From NCBI GenBank assembly GCA_949291545.1, contig CASEWB010000006.1, positions 1-64,000 on the forward strand: a stretch of 64,000 nucleotides of DNA. Reading direction: 5' to 3'. Source of the stretch: an uncultured bacterium. GTDB lineage: Bacteria; Elusimicrobiota; Elusimicrobia; Elusimicrobiales; Elusimicrobiaceae. Made by a program: the position numbers and the translations under genes. The notes beneath the pieces were generated by a model, which saw only the letters and a list, made by a program, of their open reading frames with translations, was not told where the DNA came from and made no database searches. The stretch's first letter is position 1. Each line of letters begins with the position of its first letter. Below are positions 7,097-15,649 of this stretch, one piece after another.

Positions 7097-8416
7097 CTAC
7101 TTAACAGTAACCGTTAAATCGGACGGCACCGCCAGCACTTCCGGCAGGCGGGAACGAACGGTAAACACGGAAGACTTCGCCGCTCTTAAGAGGGCAGCTT
7201 CTTCGGGCGATACTGGCACTTGCAGGAAAAAGGCGTTTTCTTCCTCAAAAAATCCTCTTACGGGCAGGCCGCTCAACACCACTTTTCCGCCCTGCAAAAT
7301 ATCCACCTCGCACGCAAAACGAACCCAAAAGGGCATTTGCTTTCCAGGCACTTGCAGCATCAAATCCGTATCGCCCAAGTATTCTTTATCATGCGTAAGC
7401 GGCGTTTGCTTCCCCCAATATAAGCGCGTTACCTGCAAAGGCAACCAGACCGGATTTCTAGAAGTATCGGTAAGCGCAATTGGACGCAAGGGGCCGCCTT
7501 GCGAGTGCGTTTTTAAAAACGCAATCATATCCTGCTGGATAGGTTCGTGCTCGGTCTTGGGATAAGTATGCGTCTGCACATTAGGGGCCAGCTGTGCCAG
7601 CAAAGCGCGGGCGGTTTCCCAACGGTTTTGAATGCTTCCTTGCCCAAATACATATAGAACCAAATCTCCGTCTTCCTGCCCGTATACAGAATTCAAAGGA
7701 TCGTTGTAATCATACGCCCCATTGGTCAACAAAATGGGAATTTTACGCCAGGCTTTTTCGTTAAAATCCCGTCCGGTCACTTCCTTAACATCGGACACTC
7801 CTACCGGGAACAGTAATTCTTTTCCTTTGAAAGACTTTACCGGAAGCGCCGGATACATTTCCCCGCCTGCCGCCACAGCCAAGATTTTTTTAGGATGCAG
7901 CAAAGCCAATTTCCAGCCAAACGCTCCCGCGGAAGAAAACCCCGCCACCAAAAATTTCTTTTGGGTGCGTATGCCTTCTTTTTTCAGTTGTTTGCGGGCA
8001 TCTTGAAGCATAGCAATAACCTGCTTGTCCAAGCGTTTGTAGGGGCCTTCTTTTACTAAAAAAGCCGCCCGGTTCAAATCGTGAGAGTTCACCTCCCCCT
8101 TTTCCCGTGGAATCAGCGGCAATACCATCGGAACACCTATTTCATAGGCAATATAATCTTCGTTGCCGCGCCCAAAACGTTCCCGCGTGGCTTGTTCCAA
8201 TTCGGCGGCGGACTTAAAAATTCCGCTGTCGTTCATTGTAAACAAAACAGGCAACGTTTTTTCTTTATCCACCGTATTGGGGATATACAGCAAATAATCC
8301 CAATAAAAGCCAGCTTTTGGATTAGCCGGAACCGTGCGGATTTCCCCTTCCGGGGCGGCCCAGCCGGCAACAACAGCAACCAACAACAAAAATCCAGTCC
8401 ACAGATATTTTTTCAT
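7097..8416 (-). CDS. Secreted alpha/beta-hydrolase-like protein
   Basis: 439 residues with a clear signal peptide (about residues 1-20, cleavage after GWA-A). The middle has an esterase/alpha-beta hydrolase look: strand-rich LPVLFTMNDS, a probable nucleophile elbow AGFSSAGAFG near residue 160, and a His in TYPKTEHEPIQQ near residue 290. The last 120 residues form a separate beta-rich region of unknown role. Poly(3-hydroxybutyrate) depolymerase-like esterases have this layout, but the substrate is not readable. GGGAG precedes the start. It follows the 8419-9363 gene by two bases, so the two secreted proteins are co-expressed. Confidence 0.65.
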   Translation of the reverse strand: MKKYLWTGFLLLVAVVAGWAAPEGEIRTVPANPKAGFYWDYLLYIPNTVDKEKTLPVLFTMNDSGIFKSAAELEQATRERFGRGNEDYIAYEIGVPMVLPLIPREKGEVNSHDLNRAAFLVKEGPYKRLDKQVIAMLQDARKQLKKEGIRTQKKFLVAGFSSAGAFGWKLALLHPKKILAVAAGGEMYPALPVKSFKGKELLFPVGVSDVKEVTGRDFNEKAWRKIPILLTNGAYDYNDPLNSVYGQEDGDLVLYVFGQGSIQNRWETARALLAQLAPNVQTHTYPKTEHEPIQQDMIAFLKTHSQGGPLRPIALTDTSRNPVWLPLQVTRLYWGKQTPLTHDKEYLGDTDLMLQVPGKQMPFWVRFACEVDILQGGKVVLSGLPVRGFFEEENAFFLQVPVSPEEAALLRAAKSSVFTVRSRLPEVLAVPSDLTVTVK

Positions 8417-8418
8417 CT

Positions 8419-9363
8419 TTACTCCCTTACCAACACCTTTTCTTGCAAATTATCCCAATTACAATCTTGCCACAAAGGCTGTGGCGAAAGTTGCTTCCCA
8501 TCAATCACCTGCGGGGTTCCCAGCAGCTGCTGCAACGCCGGTACCAAATCCATATAATGGCCTGCCCCCATTTCCGCAAACACCACATCATATTGGTTCA
8601 GCGCCGCCGTAATGTTTTGCAGCATGAACTGGCTCCGCGCCAGCCCGATAGCACTATTCAAACGGTAAAAAGGTGTTTTAGTTACCCACTTTTCGGGATA
8701 AACGTTCATCAAGTCCTGGTAAAGCCGGATAAAATCGGTTTCAGCGAAATTTTGTTTGTAATACTTTTTAAAATAAGCATTCAGGCGTTTTTCGGTAAAC
8801 AGTTCGCCCCACGCGGCGTGGTGGTCCCGCTTGGCATACGAAGCAATTGCTTCCGCGGGCGTAAACGGCTGATCGGTTTCCCGAGCGCGGCCGTATCCGT
8901 CGCGGATGATCCACAGCATTTGCCAATCCTCGTACGAAAATCCGTTTTCTTTGGCAAATTGCCATTGTTTTTCAAGCGATATATCAGCCCGCACCAGCGG
9001 GATTTGCCGTTTACCGCAGAGCGCGGCGGTATAGCTGTCCTCCGCTTCCGTACACGGGCCGCCAAACGCTTCCCCGGGCTCCCGCTCCACCAAAGCCACC
9101 TGCGGGGCATACGCATCAAACGCATATTGTACGGACGGCAAGGACTCCGCCCCATGCCGCGCCGCCAATAGCACCAGTTTTTTATTTCCTTTTTGGTACA
9201 CCGTCAAAAAAGGCGGCGCCGGAAATTTTTCATAGTGTTCTTGATGGAAAGTCCGGCGGCTTTCGGAAAGAGCGGAAATATCCGCCGTAAACGGCTGCGC
9301 CGCCGCGTGGCTGAACAAAAAAAGACTGCAAATTCCCCAAATAAATATATGAATGTTGAACAT
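8419..9363 (-). CDS. Secreted TraB/ChaN-like protein
   Basis: 314 residues with an N-terminal signal peptide (cleavage likely after HAAA). The mature part begins a strand KLVLLAARHGAES and then VALVEREP, resembling the G-x-x-H and acidic strand motifs of the TraB/GumN/ChaN (Tiki-like) superfamily. A later AEMGAGHYMDLV resembles the second conserved His motif. Such proteins include metal-dependent proteases and haem-binding proteins; function here is open. It is first in an operon with the hydrolase and probably leaderless: a consensus promoter ends six bases before the ATG. Confidence 0.55.
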   Translation of the reverse strand: MFNIHIFIWGICSLFLFSHAAAQPFTADISALSESRRTFHQEHYEKFPAPPFLTVYQKGNKKLVLLAARHGAESLPSVQYAFDAYAPQVALVEREPGEAFGGPCTEAEDSYTAALCGKRQIPLVRADISLEKQWQFAKENGFSYEDWQMLWIIRDGYGRARETDQPFTPAEAIASYAKRDHHAAWGELFTEKRLNAYFKKYYKQNFAETDFIRLYQDLMNVYPEKWVTKTPFYRLNSAIGLARSQFMLQNITAALNQYDVVFAEMGAGHYMDLVPALQQLLGTPQVIDGKQLSPQPLWQDCNWDNLQEKVLVRE

Positions 9364-9369
9364 ATTTTT

Positions 9370-9421
9370 AATTTAGCAATCCTGCCCCAACATGTCAACC
9401 AACGGCTCTTTTTGCTACACT
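9370..9421. promoter_or_regulatory. Divergent promoters sharing one -35 hexamer
   Basis: Minus strand: TTGACA (9393-9398), 17-base spacer, TAAATT (9370-9375), then six bases to the ATG at 9363. Plus strand: the same hexamer read as TGTCAA, 17-base spacer, TACACT (9416-9421, with TG one base upstream as in extended -10 promoters), then seven bases to the ATG at 9429. Neither gene has a Shine-Dalgarno, so both transcripts may be leaderless. Confidence 0.6.
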
Positions 9422-9428
9422 ATGCATT

Positions 9429-10340
9429 ATGAAACTAAAAATCAAAAATTCTACCCTTACCGTCCTTTCCCCGGTCTATATGGCCTTCTATATCATTTTT
9501 TTACTTCTTGCACTGTTTTTATTGCATTGGCTGGCTGTTCATTTCCAAGCCATAACTTTCGTTTGGAAGGATTTGCTGTCGTATGCACAAAAGGACAACC
9601 TTGTCTCCTATATATTTATTTGCATTTTTCCGGCGATAGTAGCACTGTGGGCAGTGCTTTTCTTCTGGTCCCGTGCGAGCGCTTGGAACAAAGCCCGTAA
9701 AACAAACCCCATTATTTCCCTCTCGTTTGAAGAAACCGCCGTCCGGCTGGAGCGCAAAAAGCCACGCACCGCTATTATCCTGCCCTACACCGAAACCGAT
9801 TTTTCCGTCGGCTTGCCGGTATTTGTGAGCTATAATAAATACGGCCACGCCTTCCCGCATTTGGCCGAGCTGGAAATAACTTTTTCCCATGCGGGCAAAA
9901 CCTATTCTATCCGGCACAAGGGCAAGCTGCCCGCCGTGCAAACGTTGTTGGACGAAAGTAAAAAATTCCGCTCCTTTTCGGCTGATATCAAGCGCCTTTC
10001 TGCCGCCAAACCCGCCACCAGTGTTGAACTGGACTTCATTCGTTTTTTAAAAGAACAGCTGGAAAATCACCGCCGCTACGGGCTGGTGCTGCCGCAATAT
10101 CCCGTACCCCGTGCCATTTTTACGATATTGGGGGTTATCGGGGTGGGCGCCCTGGATTTGGGTTTGGGTATGCAGGCAATGTTTTTATTTACCACGTCGG
10201 CCTGGCTGCTGTTCCCGGTCGTCCTGTTGCTGATGGTGACAGGGCTGACGTTCTGGTGCGCGGTAGACATCAAAAACTATTTTGCATTTCGTGCGGTAGC
10301 CGCCAAATTGGAAAAATTGAAACAGAATTTGCCTTATTAA
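9429..10340 (+). CDS. Uncharacterised membrane protein, 4 TM
   Basis: 303 residues. Two transmembrane segments lie near the N-terminus (about 17-38 and 58-80), then a soluble domain of about 130 residues with mixed strands and helices, and two more segments at about 230-275 before a short cytoplasmic tail. I recognise no enzymatic motif. The start is supported by the promoter at 9416-9421 and is probably leaderless. Its neighbours give no functional hint. Confidence 0.75.
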   Translation: MKLKIKNSTLTVLSPVYMAFYIIFLLLALFLLHWLAVHFQAITFVWKDLLSYAQKDNLVSYIFICIFPAIVALWAVLFFWSRASAWNKARKTNPIISLSFEETAVRLERKKPRTAIILPYTETDFSVGLPVFVSYNKYGHAFPHLAELEITFSHAGKTYSIRHKGKLPAVQTLLDESKKFRSFSADIKRLSAAKPATSVELDFIRFLKEQLENHRRYGLVLPQYPVPRAIFTILGVIGVGALDLGLGMQAMFLFTTSAWLLFPVVLLLMVTGLTFWCAVDIKNYFAFRAVAAKLEKLKQNLPY

Positions 10341-10358
10341 TGAAAAAGTCTTCGGCCT

Positions 10359-11027
10359 ATGTCCCCGGAAGAAAAAATAGCTAAAACAATTGGCTGTAAC
10401 AGTTGCCATCTGTGTTCTTTTGCCCACCTGCTTGGGAAAATTCCGCTCTGGCAATACGGAACGAACTTTGAAAAAAGCAAATACAAAATCTTATTTGTAG
10501 GCAAAACAGCCCGTGGTAACTCCAGCCCCTCTTATTACTCGGATGCCGACAAATATAAGGATTTGCCTTGGGCTTTTTGGTCCTATACGCGGGGCATCTA
10601 CACAAAACTTGGCTTGTCGTGGGAAGATGTAGCCATTACTAATCTGGTAAAATGCAATGCTTCTATGGATGTAGACACAACCTCTCAAGAAGTAAAAGAA
10701 AATTGCATTTGCAAGCAACAATTTATAAAAAAAGAAATTCAAATCATCCGCCCTGCATTCATTGTTTTTTATACAAACACCTATTATGATGCAGAAATCA
10801 GCAGCCTGTTTGACAAAATCACTGAAGTTACCGATAGAACATTTAAAATACGCTGCGGGAAAAGGAAAATTTGCTTTTGGCAGTTTAAAGGACACTTAAA
10901 AAACGATTCTTCTGGAACTTGTTTTTATGTGCTTCGGTTAGCACACCCTTCTCGCAAAAACAAAACGGACTTTATAAATTTAGTCACACAATTTATTCTG
11001 CATCCCGACAAAATTCCGGTTTGTTAG
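10359..11027 (+). CDS. Diverged uracil-DNA glycosylase superfamily protein with Fe-S cysteines
   Basis: 222 residues. Cysteine spacing matches the [4Fe-4S] family-4-type UDGs: CNSCHLC at residues 13-19, then NLVKC near residue 100 followed about 17 residues later by CIC. A strand KYKILFVGKTARG stands where the first catalytic motif should be but lacks the usual Gly-Glu-x-Pro, and RLAHPSRK resembles the second (His-Pro-Ser) motif. It may therefore act on another base, or only bind nucleic acid. No good ribosome site is seen; the start at 10359 is the first ATG in frame. Confidence 0.6.
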   Translation: MSPEEKIAKTIGCNSCHLCSFAHLLGKIPLWQYGTNFEKSKYKILFVGKTARGNSSPSYYSDADKYKDLPWAFWSYTRGIYTKLGLSWEDVAITNLVKCNASMDVDTTSQEVKENCICKQQFIKKEIQIIRPAFIVFYTNTYYDAEISSLFDKITEVTDRTFKIRCGKRKICFWQFKGHLKNDSSGTCFYVLRLAHPSRKNKTDFINLVTQFILHPDKIPVC

Positions 11028-11095
11028 AGGCTTTTCCCCTTGTATTTTGCGGGAAATTGATATATAATATATAAAATTGGTTTGAAGGAGCCAAA

Positions 11096-11206
11096 ATGAC
11101 CTCGGAACTGTACAAAAACATTTCCCTCTCTGCCAAAGGCGAAAATGTATGGCAGGGGAAACAATATTTAGTCGGCTTTCTGGCGTCGCTTTTCCGCAAG
11201 GGCTAA
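11096..11206 (+). CDS. Putative 36-residue small protein
   Basis: A short frame with unusually good expression signals: GAAGGAG six bases before the ATG and a TATAAT-like box about 30 bases upstream (around 11062-11067). The peptide begins MTSELYKNISLSAKGENV and ends in FLASLFRKG, amphipathic. It lies between two unrelated genes in a 284-base gap. It could be a small secreted or membrane-active peptide, or a leader peptide for the secreted protein downstream. A weak hairpin with a T run follows the stop. Too short for family assignment. Confidence 0.45.
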   Translation: MTSELYKNISLSAKGENVWQGKQYLVGFLASLFRKG

Positions 11207-11311
11207 AGGGGCCTCCTTTTATATTTGTTGGCCCATACAAAGCACCCGGGCGATAGCCTAAAAGCCCCGTTAGTTAGGCCAAGTACTCCAGAAAAAGCCC
11301 GGAGAAACCAT

Positions 11312-12574
11312 ATGAAGCAGATAGCTCTCTTTGTTGCTGTTTTTATTTTTACCATATGCGGCTTGGCAAACGCACAGACGGTATCGCCCGAGCAATTAAA
11401 AAAATTCAAAGACCGCCTGCCCGCTGGCTTCCTGTCGTTGGACAAGGAGCTATTACATCAATTTGCTCAACAAGGCAAAAAAGAGCCCGCTTCCCAAGGT
11501 GTTCCATTAAACAACACCCAAGGATATTCTTATAAAACACAGATATTTTTTGGCAAAAATTATACGGTTCAGGATGTGCTCAGCTGGCTGCCGTCTTTTA
11601 TTTCCCAGCTTCCCCCCGCCCAACAGCCGCTGTTCCAACGTGCCCGGGAAATCTTGGCGCAGCACACCGTTCCCCACGCCCCCCGCCAACCGGCGGAGTT
11701 GACGCAAACAGCGGTTTTTGCGCAGTGGACCCAGTTCCTTAAATCCGCCAAACCGCATGTGCTAAATGCAAAAGAAGGAAACCCCTTTTCCCTGCCCGAT
11801 TTGCAAAAGGCCCGTGTGATTTTAATCGGGGAGGATCACACGATGCATTATCCCGCGGAGCAATTGGTGGAATACTTAATTGCCTACAATAAATCCGCTC
11901 CCCAAAGCCAGCGCATTACGCATTTGTTTGTGGAATTTGCCTATCAAGCCAATATTGCCATGGAGTTTATTCGGGCCCATATGGGCGAATTGCCCGAAAA
12001 AGAACTGTTAAAGCAAGCCGTACAATATGCACGCCAACAATTAAAAAACAAATACATTGCGGCCTCTTTGCGTGAAGAAGTCCGCTGGCTGCGGTTAGGG
12101 TATCGTTTGCTCCAGGAAAATATGGACGTCGTGTTTTATGCCTATGATATCCCCAGCTCAGCCATTGAAAAACGCAACGCCGCTGCCATGGCGTTTTTGC
12201 AGGCAGGCTACCAACAGCCCGGTACCAAAATGGTCGTGATTGGAGGGGCCTTGCACATGCTGCGGGAAAACCTGAACACACCGCTCTTGGGTGATTCGGA
12301 AATTAACGCACAAAATTCACTGGCTCATACCCCCGGCATAGCGCCCCAAGACATTGTCTCCATACTGGCCGTAGGCGGTGCCATGTGGAAGGATGACCTG
12401 GCCCGGTATAGTGGAAATAACGCAATAGATTTATACCATTTGTTGTTATACAAATTCCAGCAGCAACGCCAAAATTTGGCGTTTAAGACGCCTGCCAAAA
12501 AGTTTGGTTTTGACTATTATTTCTATTTTGACAGTACTAAAAAGCCACAGGTTACGGACGCAAACAACTGGTAA
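11312..12574 (+). CDS. Secreted TraB/ChaN-like haem-binding-type protein
   Basis: 420 residues. The ATG at 11312 is chosen because GGAG precedes it and it yields a proper signal peptide (MKQIALFVAVFIFTICGLAN, cleaved near ANA-Q). Around residue 170 comes RVILIGEDHTMHYPAE, the motif of the ChaN/TraB/EreA-like superfamily, followed by THLFVEFAYQ and, later, MVVIGGALHML. This makes it the second secreted protein of this broad fold within 3 kb. The Gln/Ala-rich N-terminal part of the mature protein has no clear domain. Substrate or ligand unknown; iron or haem handling is one option. Confidence 0.6.
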   Translation: MKQIALFVAVFIFTICGLANAQTVSPEQLKKFKDRLPAGFLSLDKELLHQFAQQGKKEPASQGVPLNNTQGYSYKTQIFFGKNYTVQDVLSWLPSFISQLPPAQQPLFQRAREILAQHTVPHAPRQPAELTQTAVFAQWTQFLKSAKPHVLNAKEGNPFSLPDLQKARVILIGEDHTMHYPAEQLVEYLIAYNKSAPQSQRITHLFVEFAYQANIAMEFIRAHMGELPEKELLKQAVQYARQQLKNKYIAASLREEVRWLRLGYRLLQENMDVVFYAYDIPSSAIEKRNAAAMAFLQAGYQQPGTKMVVIGGALHMLRENLNTPLLGDSEINAQNSLAHTPGIAPQDIVSILAVGGAMWKDDLARYSGNNAIDLYHLLLYKFQQQRQNLAFKTPAKKFGFDYYFYFDSTKKPQVTDANNW

Positions 12575-12591
12575 CAAACTGTTTGATCTTT

Positions 12592-12626
12592 ACCGCTTGC
12601 TTCCCGGTGGAGCAAGCGGTTTTTAG
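12592..12626 (+). terminator. Terminator after the ChaN-like gene
   Basis: ACCGCTTGCT (12592-12601) pairs perfectly with AGCAAGCGGT (12611-12620), followed by a T run. Confidence 0.85.
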
Positions 12627-12697
12627 TTGAATGTCTTTCCGTTTTTTTACGCCACAAATAACCGCCGCTTTTGCGTGCGGGTATAAGCGTCTGTTTT

Positions 12698-12722
12698 CCC
12701 GGCTTTTGGGCCGGGTTTTTTA
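12698..12722 (+). terminator. Second terminator in the same gap
   Basis: CCCGGC (12698-12703) and GCCGGG (12710-12715) flank a short loop, followed by six T. About 70 bases separate it from the first terminator, with a further hairpin at about 12659-12682 in between. Confidence 0.6.
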
Positions 12723-12846
12723 ATCCTTTTTTATATAACCCTTTTTCACCCTTTTCAAACGGTTTTGTTTTTCTGCAATTTATTATAATATAGGAAAGAA
12801 ACCGCCGCGCGCCGCCAACCGGCGTCCGCACCGCAGGAGGGGGAAT

Positions 12847-13830
12847 ATGGATATTACGACACTTAACAAACAAGTCCAGCAAGAAAGCATTTTTTTGCAA
12901 GATTTAAAACGCGAAGTAGGCAAAGTAATCGTAGGGCAGGACGCCCTGGTGGAAAAAATGCTGGTGGCCTTGCTGGCTGACGGGCACATTTTAATTGAAG
13001 GCGTGCCCGGGCTGGCCAAAACGCTGGCCGTAAAAACCCTGGCGCAAGCTATCCACGCGCAGTTTCAGCGCATTCAATTTACACCCGATTTGCTCCCGGC
13101 CGATATCACGGGCACGCTTATTTTTAACCCCAAGGACGGGTTATTCTACCCCAAGCGCGGGCCGGTATTTTCCAACTTTGTTCTGGCCGACGAAATCAAC
13201 CGTTCCCCGGCCAAAGTGCAAAGCGCCCTATTGGAAGCCATGCAGGAACGCCAAGTTACTATCGGCGAGCAAACCTACAAACTGCCCTCCCCGTTTATGG
13301 TAATGGCCACGCAAAACCCCGTGGAGCAGGAAGGTACCTACCCGCTGCCGGAAGCCCAGGTGGACCGCTTTATGCTTAAAGTGCTGGTCACCTACCCGAC
13401 GAAAGAAGAAGAAAAAATGATTTTGGAGCGTATGGCCTCGCACAAACCGATAGAAATAAACACCAACGTCACTCCGGAAATGATTTTAAAGGCCCGCACC
13501 GTAACGGACAGCATTTATGTAGACGAAAAAATCAAAAACTACATTGTGGATCTCGTGTTCGCCACGCGCGACCCGAAAGCCGCCGGTCTGGAGAAACTTG
13601 CCTCGTTTATTGCTTACGGCGCCAGCCCGCGTGCCACCATTTTCCTCACGCAGGCCGCCAAGGCGTACGCATTCTTGAACGGGCGCGGCTACGTCACGCC
13701 GGAAGATATCAAAGCCGTCGGCTTAGATGTGCTGCGCCACCGCGTGCTGTTGTCCTACGAAGCCGAGGCCGAAAACATTTCGTCCGATCAAATCGTCAAA
13801 CAGATTTTTGACGCCGTGGACGTACCGTAG
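12847..13830 (+). CDS. MoxR-family AAA+ ATPase
   Basis: 327 residues. Walker A is GVPGLAKT (residues 52-59), Walker B with sensor region FVLADEINRSPAKVQS (from residue 111), and the arginine-rich second domain follows. A strong GGAGG site precedes the ATG. MoxR ATPases act as chaperones that help assemble partner complexes containing von Willebrand A proteins; exactly such partners follow (DUF58, BatA, BatB). It is the first gene of the Bat operon, which runs without a clear terminator to 21024 and possibly to pgi. Confidence 0.93.
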   Translation: MDITTLNKQVQQESIFLQDLKREVGKVIVGQDALVEKMLVALLADGHILIEGVPGLAKTLAVKTLAQAIHAQFQRIQFTPDLLPADITGTLIFNPKDGLFYPKRGPVFSNFVLADEINRSPAKVQSALLEAMQERQVTIGEQTYKLPSPFMVMATQNPVEQEGTYPLPEAQVDRFMLKVLVTYPTKEEEKMILERMASHKPIEINTNVTPEMILKARTVTDSIYVDEKIKNYIVDLVFATRDPKAAGLEKLASFIAYGASPRATIFLTQAAKAYAFLNGRGYVTPEDIKAVGLDVLRHRVLLSYEAEAENISSDQIVKQIFDAVDVP

Positions 13831-13848
13831 TTCTACTGGGGGTAAACC

Positions 13849-14739
13849 GTGGATACCGCGGAAATTTTAAAAAAAGTACGCCAAATTGAAATCCAAACGA
13901 ACAAATTGGTGTCGGAAACGTTCGCCGGAGAATATTTGAGCGCTTTCAAAGGCCAAGGGATAGAATTTGCCGAAGTGCGCGAATATACCCCTGGCGACGA
14001 CGTGCGCTCTATTGACTGGAACGTCACCGCGCGCACGGGCGTACCTTATATAAAAAAATACAACGAAGAACGCGAGCTTACTTTAATGATTGCGTGCGAC
14101 GTTTCCGCCTCGCAAAAATTCGGCTCCGCCGATAAGCTAAAGCAGGAAATCGCCGCCGAACTGGCCGCCTTGTTTGCCTTTTCCGCCATCAAAAACAGCG
14201 ATAAAGTGGGCCTGATGCTCTTTTCGGACAAGATTGAACTCTTTGTCCCTCCGCGCAAAGGCAAAAAACACGTCCTGCGCCTAATCCGCGAACTAATTGC
14301 TTTCGAGCCGCAAAGCACGGGCACCAACATTGCTCTGTGTTTGGAAACGTTAAGCAAAGTAATTAAACGCCAAGGCATTTTAATTTTAATTTCGGATTTT
14401 TTGGCCCCGGTTTCCTCGTTTTCCAAACCGTTCAAACTGGCGGCGCGAAAGTTTGACTTAATTCCCGTTATTGTACAAGATAAACTGGAAACGCGCCTGC
14501 CGGCTGTGCACGCCTGCATAGACGTAACAGACCCGGAAACCGGACAGGAAGATTTTTTGTGTCTTTCGTCCTCGGAAATCAACGACGCGCTGGACGACCG
14601 CGCCCGCACCCAAAACCTAAACCTGCAGGCGCTGTTTAACCCATATAAAATAGAGCCGATCCGGGTAGACACGGCCTTGCCGCCGGCGGACCCGGTTATC
14701 GCGTTTTTTAAACAACGCGCTAAAAAAATTAGGAGATAG
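13849..14739 (+). CDS. DUF58 protein (VWA-like)
   Basis: 296 residues, predicted start GTG at 13849 with GGGGG upstream. The DUF58 signature EYTPGDDVRSIDWNVTA spans residues 45-61, followed by a von Willebrand A-like strand with the metal-site motif DVSAS at 84-88 and a second Asp in LLISDFL. DUF58 genes are typically encoded just after MoxR. It probably binds MoxR or the BatA/BatB proteins at the inner membrane; no transmembrane segment is seen in the protein itself. Confidence 0.9.
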   Translation: MDTAEILKKVRQIEIQTNKLVSETFAGEYLSAFKGQGIEFAEVREYTPGDDVRSIDWNVTARTGVPYIKKYNEERELTLMIACDVSASQKFGSADKLKQEIAAELAALFAFSAIKNSDKVGLMLFSDKIELFVPPRKGKKHVLRLIRELIAFEPQSTGTNIALCLETLSKVIKRQGILILISDFLAPVSSFSKPFKLAARKFDLIPVIVQDKLETRLPAVHACIDVTDPETGQEDFLCLSSSEINDALDDRARTQNLNLQALFNPYKIEPIRVDTALPPADPVIAFFKQRAKKIRR

Positions 14740-14740
14740 C

Positions 14741-15649
14741 GTGAAAAAGAGTCTGCTTTTTTCTGTTTTTCTATTTTCTTTTTCGGCATTAGCCGCGCAG
14801 GAAATCAGCGTGGTGGAAGCGCGCTCCGCCGAAGCGGTGCCGTTTGCCCAACCGTTTGCCCTGCAATTTGTTTTGTCGCACACCCCGGGGTACGAAGTGA
14901 CCTTGGACCAAGACTCTCTGTCTAAAGATTTTGAAATTACCCAAATTTCTTCTGCCGAAAACTCCCCCGGCACCGTATCGTACGATTTAACCGCCCAACC
15001 TTTTATTTTGGGCAAATCCACTTTCACCGTCACGTTTAATTTGGTACAGGACGGCAAAACATTTGCCTCCGCTGAGAAAGAATTATTTATAGACATTTCC
15101 CACGCCAAAACATTCGACGATATGAACCTGCGGGAAATCCGCTCCCCGCACATTCCCTCCGGCTGGCTGACGTGGCTGCTGGCGGCACTGCTTTTGGCGG
15201 CTATCGTGTATGTACTATACTACTGGTACACCCGCCTGCAGGAACGCCCCCGCCGCATAGGCCAGCTCGAAGACTCCCGCCCGGGCGATGTAATTGCTTT
15301 GTCTAAAATAGACGCGTTGCTCGACAGCGGCTTATGGGAAAACCAACAATACAAGCTGTTCTATATCACTCTTTCGGACATTCTGCGGGAATATTTATGG
15401 CGGCAATTCCATATAGACGCGTCGGCCGATACCTCTGCCGAATTGCTGCGCCGCGTAAAAAATATGCCGCAAATGGCTCCGCTGATGTACCAACTGCGGG
15501 AATTTTTGAGCTCGGGCGACTTGGTCAAATTCGCCAAGGCGGTTCCCAGCGAGCAAATCCGCGATAAAGACGTAAAAATCTTGCGGGAAATTATCGTAGA
15601 AACCGCCCCCAAAGAACTTTCTCCCGCCGGGCAGGAGGGGACCAAATGA
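14741..15649 (+). CDS. Membrane-anchored Bat-operon protein (BatD/DUF4381-like position)
   Basis: 302 residues, GTG start at 14741 with AGGAG upstream. A signal peptide (about 1-19) is followed by a beta-rich periplasmic domain to about residue 140, one transmembrane helix (WLTWLLAALLLAAIVYVLYYW) and a helical cytoplasmic domain. In Bat operons a gene of this layout stands between DUF58 and batA. The stop overlaps the batA start by four bases (ATGA). Its role is probably scaffolding; no catalytic motif is seen. Confidence 0.75.
   Translation: MKKSLLFSVFLFSFSALAAQEISVVEARSAEAVPFAQPFALQFVLSHTPGYEVTLDQDSLSKDFEITQISSAENSPGTVSYDLTAQPFILGKSTFTVTFNLVQDGKTFASAEKELFIDISHAKTFDDMNLREIRSPHIPSGWLTWLLAALLLAAIVYVLYYWYTRLQERPRRIGQLEDSRPGDVIALSKIDALLDSGLWENQQYKLFYITLSDILREYLWRQFHIDASADTSAELLRRVKNMPQMAPLMYQLREFLSSGDLVKFAKAVPSEQIRDKDVKILREIIVETAPKELSPAGQEGTK

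Noticed and set aside
12523-12900. Minus-strand 125-codon frame before moxR
   Set aside because: It spans two terminators and the moxR start; composition looks random.
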